Source: Hirsutella rhossiliensis
Lineage: Eukaryota; Ascomycota; Sordariomycetes; Hypocreales; Ophiocordycipitaceae
NCBI RefSeq assembly: GCF_020360975.1
Contig: NW_025408682.1
Coordinates: 186,001 to 250,000 of the forward strand
DNA: 64,000 bases
Reading direction: 5' to 3'
Position numbers and translations under genes: made by a program. Numbering within the stretch: position 1 is the first letter of the stretch; every line of letters starts with the position of its first letter. Below the pieces are notes generated by a model. The model saw only the letters and a list, made by a program, of their open reading frames with translations. It searched no databases and was not told where the DNA came from. This document shows, piece after piece, positions 48,601 through 60,707 of the stretch.

Positions 48601-48986
48601 TTTTCTCTTATATCTTATTATTATTTATATATTTCTTATTCCTTCTCCTTTACTTTTTATTTAAATGCCCTTTCCTCCTTTAATCCTTTTCTTCTTTATT
48701 TATATAGACCCTTATACTTCCTACCTTAATTACCCTATACCTTAAAACCTTTCTATTTTATATTATCTTTAGTTTTCTTATTTAAACTTTTCTTTATACT
48801 ATAATTTCCTTATTTCTTATTTTATTCTACTACCTTAGTTTAAATAACTATAACTATTAACCCTACTAACTATATATTATATACTCTATATTATCTTTTT
48901 AGTTACTTATCTCCTTACTTTATTCCTCTTATTATTTACTAATATATATACTACTATTATATAACCCTATTAGTTCCCTTTATACT
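48601..48986. other. AT- and pyrimidine-rich stretch, no gene
   Basis: The plus strand is dominated by T, C and A in TA steps, with few G. It continues after Gypsy-3 at 54413, since the ATACT duplication joins both sides. No conserved reading frame or repeat unit was seen. Confidence 0.6.
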
Positions 48987-49210
48987 TATAAGAGGCTAGC
49001 CTAGAGTTTATTTAATAGTAGGTGCCTAGGTATTATCTATTTAGAACTAAGGAGGAAAGAAAGCTAAGCTCGAGGTAAAGCCTTAAGTACGAGCTTATAT
49101 CGCTTATCGAAGAATCTTCTTATAGTATCCGGCTCCGCGGAGCGGGGCTAGGGTATAACCCGCTAGGCCTAGTATAACCGGGTCTACTAAGCTAGGCATA
49201 GCCCGTAATA
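48987..49210 (-). repeat. Gypsy-3 3' LTR
   Basis: Matches 54188-54412. It contains a G/C-rich part with inverted words (GGCTCCGCGGAGC, and CCCG/CGGG blocks near 49136-49205) able to form a hairpin. It starts TATAAGAGGC and ends GCCCGTAATA. Confidence 0.93.
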
Positions 49211-49214
49211 TTAT

Positions 49215-52200
49215 CCCCCTTCTCTCCTCCGACTAGGCCGACGTCGGCTAGTTCCTCGTGCTCCTACTAGTATCTCGTACCTCTTCTTAGGGCTATCGTT
49301 AGTCTTAATAGATCCGTATTTATCTTCGAAGGCTTTTATTATAATCGTTCCCTATAGCTATTTAATTAGTTCCTAAGTTAGTTCTATATAGCCCGTTTAT
49401 TATATAAGCGCTTGCCTAAACTCTCCTTATCCTCGCTTCTTTTACCTCGCGTAAAGGATCTTATCGATATCCTATAGTTCTATGCCCGTCTCGTTATATA
49501 TCGGCGGAGGCTACGCGTCGTCTACCTATTAACTAGGTATAGGGTCTTAATATGCTCGGCGGAGAAGATCGATATAAAAGCGTAGGTAGATCGAGCCGGG
49601 CACGTTAAGCTTAACGACGTACGAACTAATAATCTTAGTAACTATATACTTATAATATAACTAGTTAAGCTTCTTATACGGTCGTAGCGATCTATAGTTT
49701 GCTATTAAAAGCTATACCTTATCGCTAACCTCGAAACGCTCTATAGGCTATCGCTTAGAATTCGTAGCCTCTTCTTATTATTGCTATAAGGCGGCTATAA
49801 CTACCTATATATACTCGTTAACCTCTTATAGGCGAGTAAGTAAGCCGTCTACCTTACCCTCTTCTTTATCGTAAGTAGGCTCGTCTAAGTCTTTAACGCT
49901 TATTAGGTTAATATAGTAGCTATGCTCTAAGAAAAAGGGGCTAATCTTAGTTATTACGGATTCTCGATTATTAAGCGCTAGCTACGCGGTAGGAAGCAGC
50001 TCTCCCTAGTCGTCTTAAACGTACGAGATATAGGCTCTTAGATAAGCCTCGATCTCTTAGTTTATCCGCTCTAGTCTACTATCCGTTTAAGGATAATACG
50101 CCGTACTAAGCCGCTGCGATATACCGGCTAACTAGTAGAATCTCTTCTAAAATCGGCTTAGCTAGTAGCTTCCGCGATCGCTAACGATCGATCGTAGTAT
50201 ACCGTAGAACCTATAATAATACTATAGAAACCGTTGCGCATACGTCTTAGCTTCTATAGTATTTATTACCTCGAGAGTTATAGCCTTCGTTAACCTATCT
50301 ATAATTACCTATAGAAACCGTGCCTTGCTTAGTCTAGTAGGCAGGAGGTCTATAATAAAGTCTATAGATAGGTAGCTTCGCGGTCGATCTAGAATCGGCA
50401 GCGGCTTAAGGAATCCCCTTTTCGACTAGCGCTAGATATAGGCTCTGCTATAGGTATTATAATTCACTACGAACCGGCGAACTAGCTAGGACTGCCCGGG
50501 CTAGTAGAAACGACGTACTACGATAGCTAGCGTTCCCTCTCTTCTAGGATAACTAGTTGCTACGGAGTCATGCGACTTCTATACGATACGGGTTCTTAAT
50601 TAGTCCTTATCGGCTTCTTCCCGGTTGCCCTTCTCCCTAGATCCTCCCGGTACCTAGATACGGTCCCTAAACGTTAGCCTCTTACTAGCGTCGATAGCGT
50701 ATTCCGAAATTTAGACTTTTAGGCCTAGAGAGGATAGGAAGGCACGTTCGTAATCTTACACGGCCTTATAAGCTGCTTAGAATATCGAGTCTTTCTCGAC
50801 TACCTTACCCTAGAGCTATTATAGGTCTACTTCCTCGAAGACCTTTATCTCTAGTAGGACGGATATTTCTAAGTAGTTAGAGTTCGTCGCGTTAATATAT
50901 ACTCTTATTAACGCTAGAATTGCACTATCCGGTATTAACTATATTATCCTCCCTTATTCTCGCTCGTCGTCGATGTCCCGTAGCTTATCCTATTCGCGGC
51001 GCGATAATGCATCTAGCGCGACGGCCTTATATCCCGGTCGGTACTTAAGCTTAAAGTCGAATTATAATAACTCGGCAGCCTAACGGCTCTGCCGTTCGGT
51101 AAGTCTCTAGCGCGTTATAAAGTACTCTAAGTTACGGTGGTTAGTTAGGATAGTAAACGGGCCGCAGCTTCTAAGCTCGGCACTCTAGTTATCGAGGCAT
51201 CTTATAATAGCTAGTATCTCCTTATCGTAAATAGGGTAATTATACTCTACTAGTAAGAGTCGCTTCGAGAAGAACGCGCACGTATATCGACGTCTATCCG
51301 AGCCTTCCTACGCTAAGACGCCTCCTAACGCGTAGCCTAAGCAATCCGTCTCTATAAAGGTTAGGAGACTAGGGTCCTACTGCTTAAGTATAGGCGACTC
51401 GTAAAACCGTCGCTTTAGCTCCTAAAACGCCTTATTCTCCGCCTGTCCCTAACGGAAGGCAGTTCCTTTCTTAAGCAGGGCATCTAGGGGCTATATAGTC
51501 TTAGCATAGTTAGGAATAAAGATCCGGTAGTAGTTTACGAAGCCTAGAAAGCTTCTAATACCCTTTACCGTAGTTAGGGCCTCCTATTCGCGGATAGCGC
51601 GCTGCTTTTTAGGGTCGTAGGCGATTCCTTTCCCTACGTTAACGATAAACCTAAGATATTTAACCTCTTATACCGAAAACTCGTACTTCTCTAGGTCTAG
51701 GTATAGCCTAGCGTCGGCGAGTGCTTAGAGAATTTATCGCACCTTAGCCTTATAATTAGCCTTCGAACTACTCGAATAAATTAGTATATCGTCTAGGTAT
51801 ACTATAACGAAATCGTTTAGCTACTCCCGTAATATACTATTTATATATCGTTAGAACGATATAGGGGCGCTACTTAGACTAAAGGGATATATAAGCTACT
51901 CGTAAAGTCCGAACCTCGTATAGAACGCGGTCTTTTATTCGTGTCCCGGGGCTATACGGATCTTATAGAAAGCAGCTACTACGTCTAGTTTAGTAAACTA
52001 TTTAGCCTTAGCTAGGTTCTATAACGTTTTAGCAATAAGTAGCAACGGATAACGGTTACGCTTAGTAATAGTATTTAGCGCTCGATAGTCGTAGTAAAAT
52101 CGCAGCCCTTTATTCGGCTTCCGTATAAAGAGCACTAGTGCGGCCGCTGCTAAGCTACTCGCTCGGATAAAGCCTCTATCTAAGAGGTCCTTTAGGGTCT

Positions 52201-54100
52201 TACGTAGGACTAAAAGCTCTTCTCGCGATATATTATAAAGTGGTCCCTAAGGTAGGGGCGGCTCGTTGCTATTCTTATTAGGCTATAGATTTACTTTATA
52301 ATCGACACCCGGTCGGTATAGTAGTAGCTTTATTACTTCTTCTAGCGAGAATAGGCCGCGGAACTCCTTTAGTACCTTTGCTAGGACCTTTTCGCTCGGG
52401 TCGATTAGCCGCTTCGGCTAAAGCGCCTTCTCTATATCTAATAAGCTGATTGCTCGTATCGAGAACGCGTTGCACTTCTTACGCCTCCTTGCACGTCGAT
52501 ACTCCGCCGTAAATATAGCCGCCGATATAAGTCTTACGCTTCGAATCGCGCGAATCTTAGCGGGCTCTTCCTACCCTACTAAGCGTATCGTTACGCCTGC
52601 TCTCCCGTTATATACTCGCTAATTAGCAGCGTCGTATATAACGTGATTTCTCTCTATCTAAGGTCGGCTAAGGAATATATCCTAACCTAGGCTTAGGATT
52701 ACGTATATAAAAACACGTTCGTTAAACCTAGCTATCTCGACTATAATAGCTACGACCTCTAGGGATATAATACTCTTCGCTAACTCTAAGAATCCCCCGA
52801 TTTCTCGTGGTTTTAAGTCGACGAAGGGTATCCGTAGCTTCTAAATAAGGGCTTTATTAATTACGGCGTAGTAGTTATATCTATAGTTAATAAGGGCGCG
52901 TATTCGATAGCCTCGGTTTACCCGCGCGTTAACTAGTATAGTCCGACTATTTATTCGTAGCTTAAACGCTTCCTAGTCCCGGATATCTGCCTTTATAGGC
53001 CCCGGCGCCCGCTTTCGCTCTAGGGCTAGTCTTTTCCTGCCGACTCGTCCTTATAAGATATAGCGGTTAACTCCGAATTATCTATAGCGTCGGGCTTCTT
53101 TATACGCGTAGCTTTAGGTCGATGTTGCTTCCCTTCGCTAGGAAAGATCACCTAAGCTAGGCAGTCTACTATAAGATAATTATTCCGACTATAGCGATAG
53201 CAGCGGCGCTCGTCCTTCGGCTTCTTATCGATATATCGACGACCCTTTAACTCGTGGCTAATACGGTTAATGTCCGTTATCTTAATATCTCTATCGGGGT
53301 CCTCCGGTTCCTCCTTAGGTCGTTGCCTTAGTAGCTATTAAGGCGTCCGCTTAGTCGAAGTCGGCTACCTACCGGGTTTTAGTCTTTTTAATCTGCCCGC
53401 AATTTCCTAAACTCTCGTAAGCTATCCCTAGTAGTCGTTAGGTAGGACGGCTATGACTAAACTCTCTTAGAGGCGTGTATTTATTGCGTTCTCTAGAAAC
53501 ACGATCTTTGCACTGTCCGGCTAGTCTGCTCCCCCGGCTTTAGCTAATGCCTATTTAAATCGGGGAAGGAAGGACGTAAGAGGTTGGTCTTCGCGCTGCC
53601 GCATAGTTCTTAGCGTGGCAGTAGCGCGGGATTAGATATTGCTATCTTAGTAGGTTCGGTCGAGGTATCGCATAAACTCTTAGGGGTCGTAGCTACCCCT
53701 AGGGCCACCCGCGGCGTAAAAGGTAGCGACTACTTACTATAGTCGCTCGTCTAAATATAAGTTAATAAGGTACTAAAGTTCGCGGTTTCTACTATAGTAG
53801 TATGCATCTAGGTCTAGCTTGTCTCGCATCTGCCTGGCCTAGGCGGAGTAGCTCTTCCGTGAGCCGTTATAATTACTTAGGTGGGCTAGGCAATGGTTTC
53901 CGCGTTCCGGTACCGCAGGTTTTAGAAAGGGGCGTGCCCAAGCCAGGCGTGCTCTCGCCCAATCCTCGTGCCACTAGCGGCGATTGCAAGTCGGCGCTCT
54001 GCGGTTGCGCTCGCCCGAGTTGCTCTATTAGCGAGGAAAGTTGGTCCTATAGGGGGCTAAGAGTCGCATTAACCGCTTCTTAAATGCGGTGGTCGATCTA
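49215..54100 (-). pseudogene. gag-pol: Gypsy-3 gag-pol with chromodomain-like end
   Basis: Minus-strand polyprotein relic. Gag runs from about 54.1 to 53.15 kb, with a readable core near 53.6-53.4 kb. Its zinc knuckle is at 53161-53202: the first and last Cys (TGC) are kept while the second Cys and the His read Tyr. RT lies at about 52.3-51.5 kb with an intact catalytic YLDD near 51790-51801. RNase H and integrase follow, and a chromodomain-like end (GRGEFRQAL...GY) lies near 49.36-49.26 kb. The frame is interrupted by TAG/TAA only in the parts read, so damage is milder than in Gypsy-1 and -2. Confidence 0.87.
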
Positions 54101-54187
54101 CTGCTGCTAGAGACTTGGGCTCTCGCTCTGCTAGTCTATCCCGACGAGCAGTCTGCAGCTTACGGTGTTTAGTTTAAGTTCTAGATA

Positions 54188-54412
54188 TATAAGAGGCTGG
54201 CCCGGAGTTTATTTAATAAGCAAGTGCCTAGGTGTTATCTATCTAGAACTAAGGAGGAAAGAAAGCCGAGCTCGAGGCGAAGCCTCGAGTGCGAGCTTAT
54301 ATCGCTTATCGTAGAATCTTCTCGTAGCATCTAGCTCCGCGGAGCGGGGCCGGGGCATGACCCGCCGGGCCCGGTATAACCGGGTCTACTAAGCCGGGCA
54401 TAGCCCGTAATA
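54188..54412 (-). repeat. Gypsy-3 5' LTR
   Basis: A 225-bp copy of 48987-49210 with more CpA/TpG kept (for example GGGGCATGACCC). Followed by ATACT. Confidence 0.93.
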
Positions 54413-55858
54413 ATACTATACTATTATTCTTATTTCCTTCTTCTTTTACCTTATATCTCTACTTTTAATTTTTTTAATTTTATCCTTTAGTTTCTACCTT
54501 TAATCTATAACTTTAATTTATACTTTAGTTACTTATATATCTATTCTACCTATAAACCCTTATATTTCGTACCTTTACTCTATCCTAATATATTACCTTT
54601 ATTATATATATTAATTAACTTAGGTTTTTTCCGTGACCGATACCCTTATATTCTATTAATATATCTTATTTTAGACGTTCTTTTTTTTTAGTTCCTTCTA
54701 TTATGTTTTTATATTATAATATAATGCTTAATCTTACTTTCTTACTATTCTCTTCTTTTATTACTATATAATAAAATGCACCTTACTTTAGAATAAACTT
54801 AATTACTATATCTTTTTCTTTCTTTTCTTTTAGGGTCTTATTTACGCTATATCTTCTTATAGTCTATTCTACTATTATAGTTTTGCTTAGGCTTATAGTT
54901 TAATTCTCTCTAGCTTCGTCCTATTCTTTTAGTTTAAACCCTACTATCTTTATTCTCTTACCTTTTTATTTTATACCTATAATAATATCTTTAATAGGTA
55001 TTGCTATTATATTGCTAATCTATTACGATATTACTCTAATAAAGTTTTTTTTCTTTCTACTTAATACTTATTATATACTTTACTGCTTATATTTATATAA
55101 TAAATGTTTCTATACTATTACCTTAGCCTTAATTTATTTTATACCTTTCTCTTCCTTTACTTTATTTGTCTCTTAAACTATTAATTTTCCTGCTATAACC
55201 TATCTTTTTTTTCTGCCTTACCTCTATTTTTATATTCTATTACTTCTTATCTATTCTTTTCCTTAGTACTACTCTTTTTCCTATCCTATCTTTATATATA
55301 CTATTTCTCCTATATATCTTATATTACCTTAAGCTTTTTACTATTACGGTAATATATTTATTATATTATTGCTCTTTTTAACTATATTATATATAGAACT
55401 GTCTATGTTTCTAATATTATTTGTTTTACTATATTGTTTTTATTTATACTTGCTTTACTTTCTACTTCTAGCATTATTTTCCTTTTATTTTATTCCCTTA
55501 TAGCAATGTTCCGTCTTATTTCTTTTACTTCTCTTTCTACCGTAGGGTTATCCCCTACCCTATACCCTTCACCCTACCCTACCTACTACCTAGTACCCCC
55601 TATATTTCTCTTTTTTTATATATCTACTAGTATATATATTATGTCCTCTACTACTTTCTTATTATTACGCGTTATAATGTTTTTATACTCTTATTTATAA
55701 TTTAATATACTATACTTTAATGTCTACCCTTTTCTTCCTATAATATCCTCTTTTATTATTCTTCGTTACCCTTATTATATCTTATTTATTTTTATTTCCT
55801 TTATCTATTATTATACTATTCATATGCTTCTATTTATCAGTAGTCTTATAGATTTTAA
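54413..55858. other. AT- and pyrimidine-rich stretch, no gene
   Basis: The plus strand is strongly biased to T and C, with long TTTAT/CTTTA runs. One 88-codon frame at 55434-55700 is low-complexity Phe/Leu/Ser and looks like chance. CpA and TpG gradually reappear to the right. No repeat unit or conserved motif was recognised. Confidence 0.6.
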
Positions 55859-56858
55859 CTAGCAAAATGTCATTGAGTTTACCCCCTAACCCTACTACAT
55901 TTCGATTTGTATGGCCTTTTATATGAGGTTATAGATAAACTTATAGATGAATAGTTGCTAGTCCCTGCCCTGCCTAGTTACTCCCAGTAGCTCTCTTCCT
56001 ATCCCCCGCTCTCTATGAGCCGGCATAAGCTATGAAACCCCCGACATAGCCGGTTCGTCTCCCACCCTCCCCAACGCACCTTCTCTCCTAGCCACCGAAA
56101 CCACCCCTCTTCCTCGCCTAGCCCTAGCGGCATCCCCATCGCCTCCATCGTCTCGCCGGCCCCGTCCCTGTTCGTCCAGTATGCTGCCGCATACACTGCC
56201 ACCACTATGCCCTTGTACTGGCACTCTGCTCCTGTTTGCTGGTAACTTCCCCCGTCTGCGCCGGCTGCCTCCCACCTCTCACAGATGGCCTGTGGCAGCC
56301 CACACCCAAAGCAGCCTGAAAAGCGTGCCATCCTCTTCTTCTTAAAGAACCCCTCCTCCATATGTGCCATGTTCGCCTCCATTGCTATGCACCCCTCACT
56401 CCCCTTCCATGGACACTCATGGGCCCTACGACCCCTAATCTCCCCCCCTTCCGCCCAGCAGACAACGCATCGTTGTGCCCACCTCTCTAGCTGATCTTGG
56501 AACTCCTCTTGCTCCCTGGCCATCTGCATAGCGTCCTGTGTAGCCTTCCACTGGCCGTACTGTGCCTGCTGACTCTGCCTCTCTAGCTGTCGTCGAATCT
56601 CCGCCGCTGCCTCCTTGCTGTTCTTGATCTCCTTGCCCTCGTTAGCCTTATCTGCAGGGTTAGCGTCGTTTTCCTCCTTAACCTCCATCTCTGCCTCCAT
56701 CTCCTCCTCCCAATGTCTCTGCCTGCATACATCGCATGCCTCCTCGTCTGCATCGCATCCCGTACGCCCTACTAGCCCATCCATCACTCTACCCAATACC
56801 TCCCGCCGGCATGACCCCCCTATAAACTCTGCTGCCGCCTTCTCGTGCCCGGATCCCT

Positions 56859-56868
56859 CCCCCCCCCC
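56859..56868. other. C10/G10 homopolymer at a frameshift
   Basis: Ten C on the plus strand mark the exact place where the helicase reading frame passes from the motif VI frame to the Cys-rich C-terminal frame. A one-base length change would restore the frame, so it may be a slippage mutation, length variation in the population, or a sequencing error. Confidence 0.8.
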
Positions 56869-59826
56869 AGGGTTCACCACAGACCACTACCGCCTCGCTT
56901 CGTCTCCCGTCTCGTCCCGCCCGCCCGCTCTCCTGCGCGTTGTCCCGTAGCTTCCGCGGCATGCCGGCATGTACGACCAACCGCACGTCCGGGATGTCGA
57001 CCCCCAACCCCAGCGCGTTCGTCGCCACTACCAGCTGCCCACCCTGCAGCCAGCCCTTCAGCCGCCTCATCTTCCCCTCTGCCGTGTCACCTTGGAGTGG
57101 TACCGCTCGCATACGAGCGTGTCCGCCAACGCCTCGACCCGCGCAATCGTTCCGGCGTATACGATGGCCCTGCCGCCTTCGTGCCGGTTCAGCCACTGCC
57201 GCACGATCTGGCATACCTTACTGTCCTCCTCGTCTATGCCCCCACGTATAACCTCTACCCTATACCCAATATTCTTCCTCGTCGTATGCTGTCTAAATAT
57301 CACCACCTGCTTCGCTGATAAGCTCGCTGCCCTATAGAATGCGGCCTCATCCGCCGGCGGCAACGTCGCCGTTAGGAACACTGTCTGCACGCCCCATTGC
57401 TGCATGGTGGCCCCTAGCGCCAACAGCTGTGGCCGGAACATGGCGTCGCCGTCCAGCAGGACGTGGCACTCGTCCACCACCACCCGGTCTAGCGCCTGCC
57501 GCGCTAGTAGCCTGTTCACAAAGTCATGGAATCCTTTCGTCACGGCTGATTCGGGCGTCACGAACACGAGCGTCGCCGTCTGCATGCCCTGCTGGCTTCC
57601 CCAGATGTGCGTGCATATCCCGGCCTCGTCGCAACGCCGGTATAGGTCCTCCCGTAGCGACACTAACGGGATTACCACGATCGTCGTGCCGTCGGCGGAG
57701 CAAAACGCCGGCAGCATAAACGATAGGCTCTTGCCGCCCCCAGTGCCGGTGACCTGCACGATCGGGCTCATGCCGCGGCAGATGGCCCGGATCACCCTCT
57801 CCTGCTGCCCCCGGAATGCGGCCCCCTCGCCCATCATCGTCCGTAGCTGCCCGCGTGGGTCGACCTGGCATAGGCGCCTCAGCCGCTGGAACCGCGCCTC
57901 TTCGCGCTGCGTCTCAAAGGCCTCGCGTCGGCGCCTGCCCAACCCGGCCCCCTTGCGGTCCTCGGCTCCGAAGTCGAGAAAATGATGCCACTGCCGGCTG
58001 ATGGCCCGGAACTGATCCCGCCGTGCCTCCGTCCCGAACATGCCCTGCTGTAGCCCACGTGCATACACCATTCCTGCAACATGCGTGCTGTGTGCGGCCT
58101 GTAGGTCCCATATGTCGTCGTCCTCGTCGTCGTCGTCCTCGTCTCCCTCGTTGTCGAACCCCTTGGCGAATTTCCGGTTTGATATCGCAATCGCGATATG
58201 CCGCCAAGCGCTGATGGTTAACGCTGTGCCTAGTAAGCGTTTGCTGTGCCGCATTATAACCCGTCGTACCCGGTCGCCAGTCCACTTATATTCCCGGAGC
58301 CAATCCGTGCCTCCCACTTGCTCCTTACCTCCGTCCTGCCCTATGCCCCCGTCTTCCTCTGCGCTGCCCACGACCTCGTCCGACCATAGAAACGCGCTGA
58401 GCCTCCCCCCCTTAACCATGCCCCGTACCTGCTGCCAAACCGGCAACGCCAACCAGAGATACCACACTAATAGCTCGCCGACCTCGCGTGGCAGGTAGCG
58501 GTGTATCACCTTGGCCTGCCCTGTGGCCCGGAACGTCTTGTGGTACGACGTAACGAAGCACATCATCTGGTTGTGTGCCATGATGTTGCGTACCCCCCCG
58601 TTCACCGTGTTAACCATCCGGATCCCCAAAATCTCCGTCGTCCGCGCTGGCTGCCATGACACCATATGCATTGGCATCCATAGCCGTTCGCGGAACTGGT
58701 CCACCGCTTTCCCGTACTGGCGCACCGCCTTGACCCTATAGGGGAAGCCTGGGCTTTCGTAGCTAGGCACCCATCTCTCCTGCCGCGCCTTGGACTCGCT
58801 GATCTGCGTCATAACCCAGTCCTTACCGCCCTCGAGCCAATCGTTCTGTTTGTCGTGCAGGAACGAATAACCTACCTGGGCCTCGCTATGGTCGTCTTCT
58901 AGCCTGGCCCATGGGATCCTCGGCAGCGCTACAAGGTCGTCGACCTCGGCCAGCTTGGCCAGCCACGTCCGTGCCTCGTCGGTGAGCGCATGTGGGGCCT
59001 CTGATAGCTGGTCCATGGTGAACTTGATCTTCTGGAACCTGATCTGCTCCCCAACCCAGTCGACCTTGCCGTCTGCTGGCGTGTCGAACTGGACGTGCTT
59101 GCCGTAGGTGAGCGCCTCGAACATCCAGTCCATGGGTGTCGGCAGGGCCTTGGGCCTACCCGATGTCTTAATCATGAAGCGCTGTACCTTGTCCCGTACA
59201 ATCTGGAATAGCGGCGTGGCCATTTCTCGTGCCTCCTGCTCTGCCTCCTCCCCGAGGCGCCCCCCCTGCAGCTTCGCGACCTCGTCTTCCCGCTCCTGCC
59301 ACGACTGGTACAGCACCATCATACGCGCCCCCTTAATAACGGCGGCGTAGATCGACGTGTAGTCCAGTACGCGTACCCAGCCGCCACCCTCCCGCTGCCC
59401 CATGACGGCCAGTGCGCTAATGATGGGGTTGTCGTAGTGGCTCTGCCTGAGCTGGTGGTCTAACAATGCCATCACCAAGGCCAAGCATAGCTGGTCTATC
59501 TGATGGTCTGACACCTTTTCTCCCTTGACTCTCTCTTCTACAGCACCCTCAAACGCGTCGAGTGCGTCTTCTTGCCTCGTCGTCATGCAGTAGGGAGGGG
59601 CCTCGTCGTCGTCCATGTCTGCTGTACGGCAGAAGATGCATAGTATCTGTCGCCATACTTCCTTATACCTTGCCCACGAAGCGTCCTCCATGCGGCTGTC
59701 GAATGGCCACGTCGGCTTTTTGGAGACGTCGTTCCTCTGCACCTCGAACAGTACCTGGCTTCCGACCTTGGTCGGTGACGCTATCGCCCGCGCCCGGTCC
59801 ATGACGCGGCCTAGGCTCTCGCACAT

Positions 59827-59829
59827 CTA
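59827..59829 (-). other. In-frame TAG between OrsD part and recombinase part
   Basis: The minus strand reads CTGCAGTAGATGTGC; the same frame is open on both sides (235 and 919 codons). TAG can arise from CAG or TGG by one C:G to T:A change of RIP type. The ATG right after it could act as a new start, so two separate proteins are also possible. Confidence 0.75.
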
Positions 59830-60468
59830 CTGCAGCACGGGTTCGTCGTCTTGGGCTGGACGCGTCGTCTCGCGCAGCGTCGGCGGGTCTAACCCGGCCA
59901 GGTGCTTCGCCCAGCCGACCCAGGCTAGCCACGCATTGGGCTCGAGCTTGTCGCTGGTGACCCGTATTGCCTCTTCTTCCTTCATTTTGAACCGCTTAGC
60001 CTGGGCTTGATGTGCCTGCATTATCCGCTGGATAGGGTCATCCGCTGCAGTCGTGGGCTCGCTGGCCCGCCCCACCTCGAACCAGCCACTGGCGGCGCGG
60101 GACTTGAAGAATCGCTGGCAGTGTACACCTGTCGTCCACGGCACCTGCACGGGCTGCCTCGCGCGCGTTGCTGCATCGCCGCCCCTCGTCTGCGGGTTCC
60201 TCCATCCGTGCTTCTTTTGGCCATGTGACTGCATCCCATGGACGGTACGGGTGACGAAGCCGCATTCCCTATGCTCGCAGCGTAATCCGTCACGCCGTGG
60301 CGGTTCGATGTACGGGATCGGGTCGATTGTCGGCGGCGGGTACTCGAATACGGCCAACCCGGCCTGGTCTTGGACGACTCCAGGGATTGCTTGGATATGA
60401 TTGCTGATTGTTTTTCTCTCCTTGACCTTGATTGATGGGTGACGCTCACGTAGATGTGTATAGACTTC

Positions 60469-60605
60469 CTGTTGAAGTGGGTCATCAGAACCCCTGAACC
60501 CCTGAAAGGCTCTCTGAGGAGCCCCTGACACTGGCTTGGAAGTGATATATTAAGGTGGCATTTCTCTGTATTTACTCACAGATTTCTTCAACCAAAAATG
60601 AACAC
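60469..60605 (-). other. Proposed intron in the helicase gene
   Basis: Exon 1 (ATG 60707, 34 codons) has the N-terminal zinc-finger Cys residues and runs into a TGA. Joining at GTGTTC (60605) to CTTCAACAG (60469) gives a 137-bp phase-0 intron. It links VADE to EVYTHLRERH in frame and completes a C-X2-C...H-X4-H finger. The donor is not the fungal consensus GTRNGT; another donor (GTGAGT at about 60578) lies after the stop and does not fit. An ATG at 60531 could start a shorter form. Confidence 0.55.
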
Positions 60606-60707
60606 TTCATCCGCTACACAGCCTTCAACATCCTTGGCCACACATGCAAACTTGCAAGTCTTGCATATGACAAATGGGTATTGACCAACCTGTACAAATG
60701 GATCCAT

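Larger units (their letters stand above)
48987..54412 (-). mobile_element. Gypsy-3: compact full-length Ty3/Gypsy element
   Basis: A 5426-bp element with LTRs of 224 and 225 bp and a perfect ATACT duplication (48982-48986 and 54413-54417). It codes on the minus strand. Unlike Gypsy-1 and -2 it has no extra region between integrase and 3' LTR. RIP is moderate; the 5' gag part (53.8-54.15 kb) keeps many CpA and TpG. Confidence 0.94.
55999..60707 (-). pseudogene. OrsD - recombinase-like - RecQ helicase gene (telomere-linked helicase type), interrupted
   Basis: One gene of about 1,500 codons on the minus strand, in normal, non-RIP sequence. Exon 1 (60707-60606) reads FVICKTCKFAC, a zinc-finger start; a second Cys/His finger follows (near 60260-60220). 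In the main frame (59826-57067, 919 codons) residues 370-600 look like a tyrosine recombinase: Arg395, Lys430, Arg542-His543, His579, Tyr588. The helicase follows: Walker A GTGGGKS (694-700), DECH (785-788), TATLP (819-823). Helicase motifs V and VI (GLGVDIPD and ESGRAGRDG) are in the next frame (57214-56789). A Cys-rich C terminus is in a third frame (56880-55999). Breaks: TAG at 59829-59827, a frameshift near 57090, and another at the G10 run 56859-56868. RecQ helicases unwind DNA; telomere-linked ones lie near chromosome ends. Confidence 0.85.

Noticed and set aside
53802..54083. 93-codon plus-strand ORF
   Set aside because: Antisense to the 5' gag region of Gypsy-3, which reads as gag on the minus strand.
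55434..55700. 88-codon plus-strand ORF, Phe/Leu/Ser-rich, membrane-like
   Set aside because: It lies in a T-rich low-complexity stretch where TTT/CTT codons give hydrophobic frames by chance; no conserved motif.
55881..55895. Telomere-like CCCTAACCCTA
   Set aside because: Only about two units; too short to call a telomere or interstitial telomeric repeat. Kept only as a remark.
56285..60400. Many other open frames on both strands over the helicase gene
   Set aside because: GC-rich coding sequence gives long shadow frames; only the frames with helicase motifs and zinc fingers were kept.
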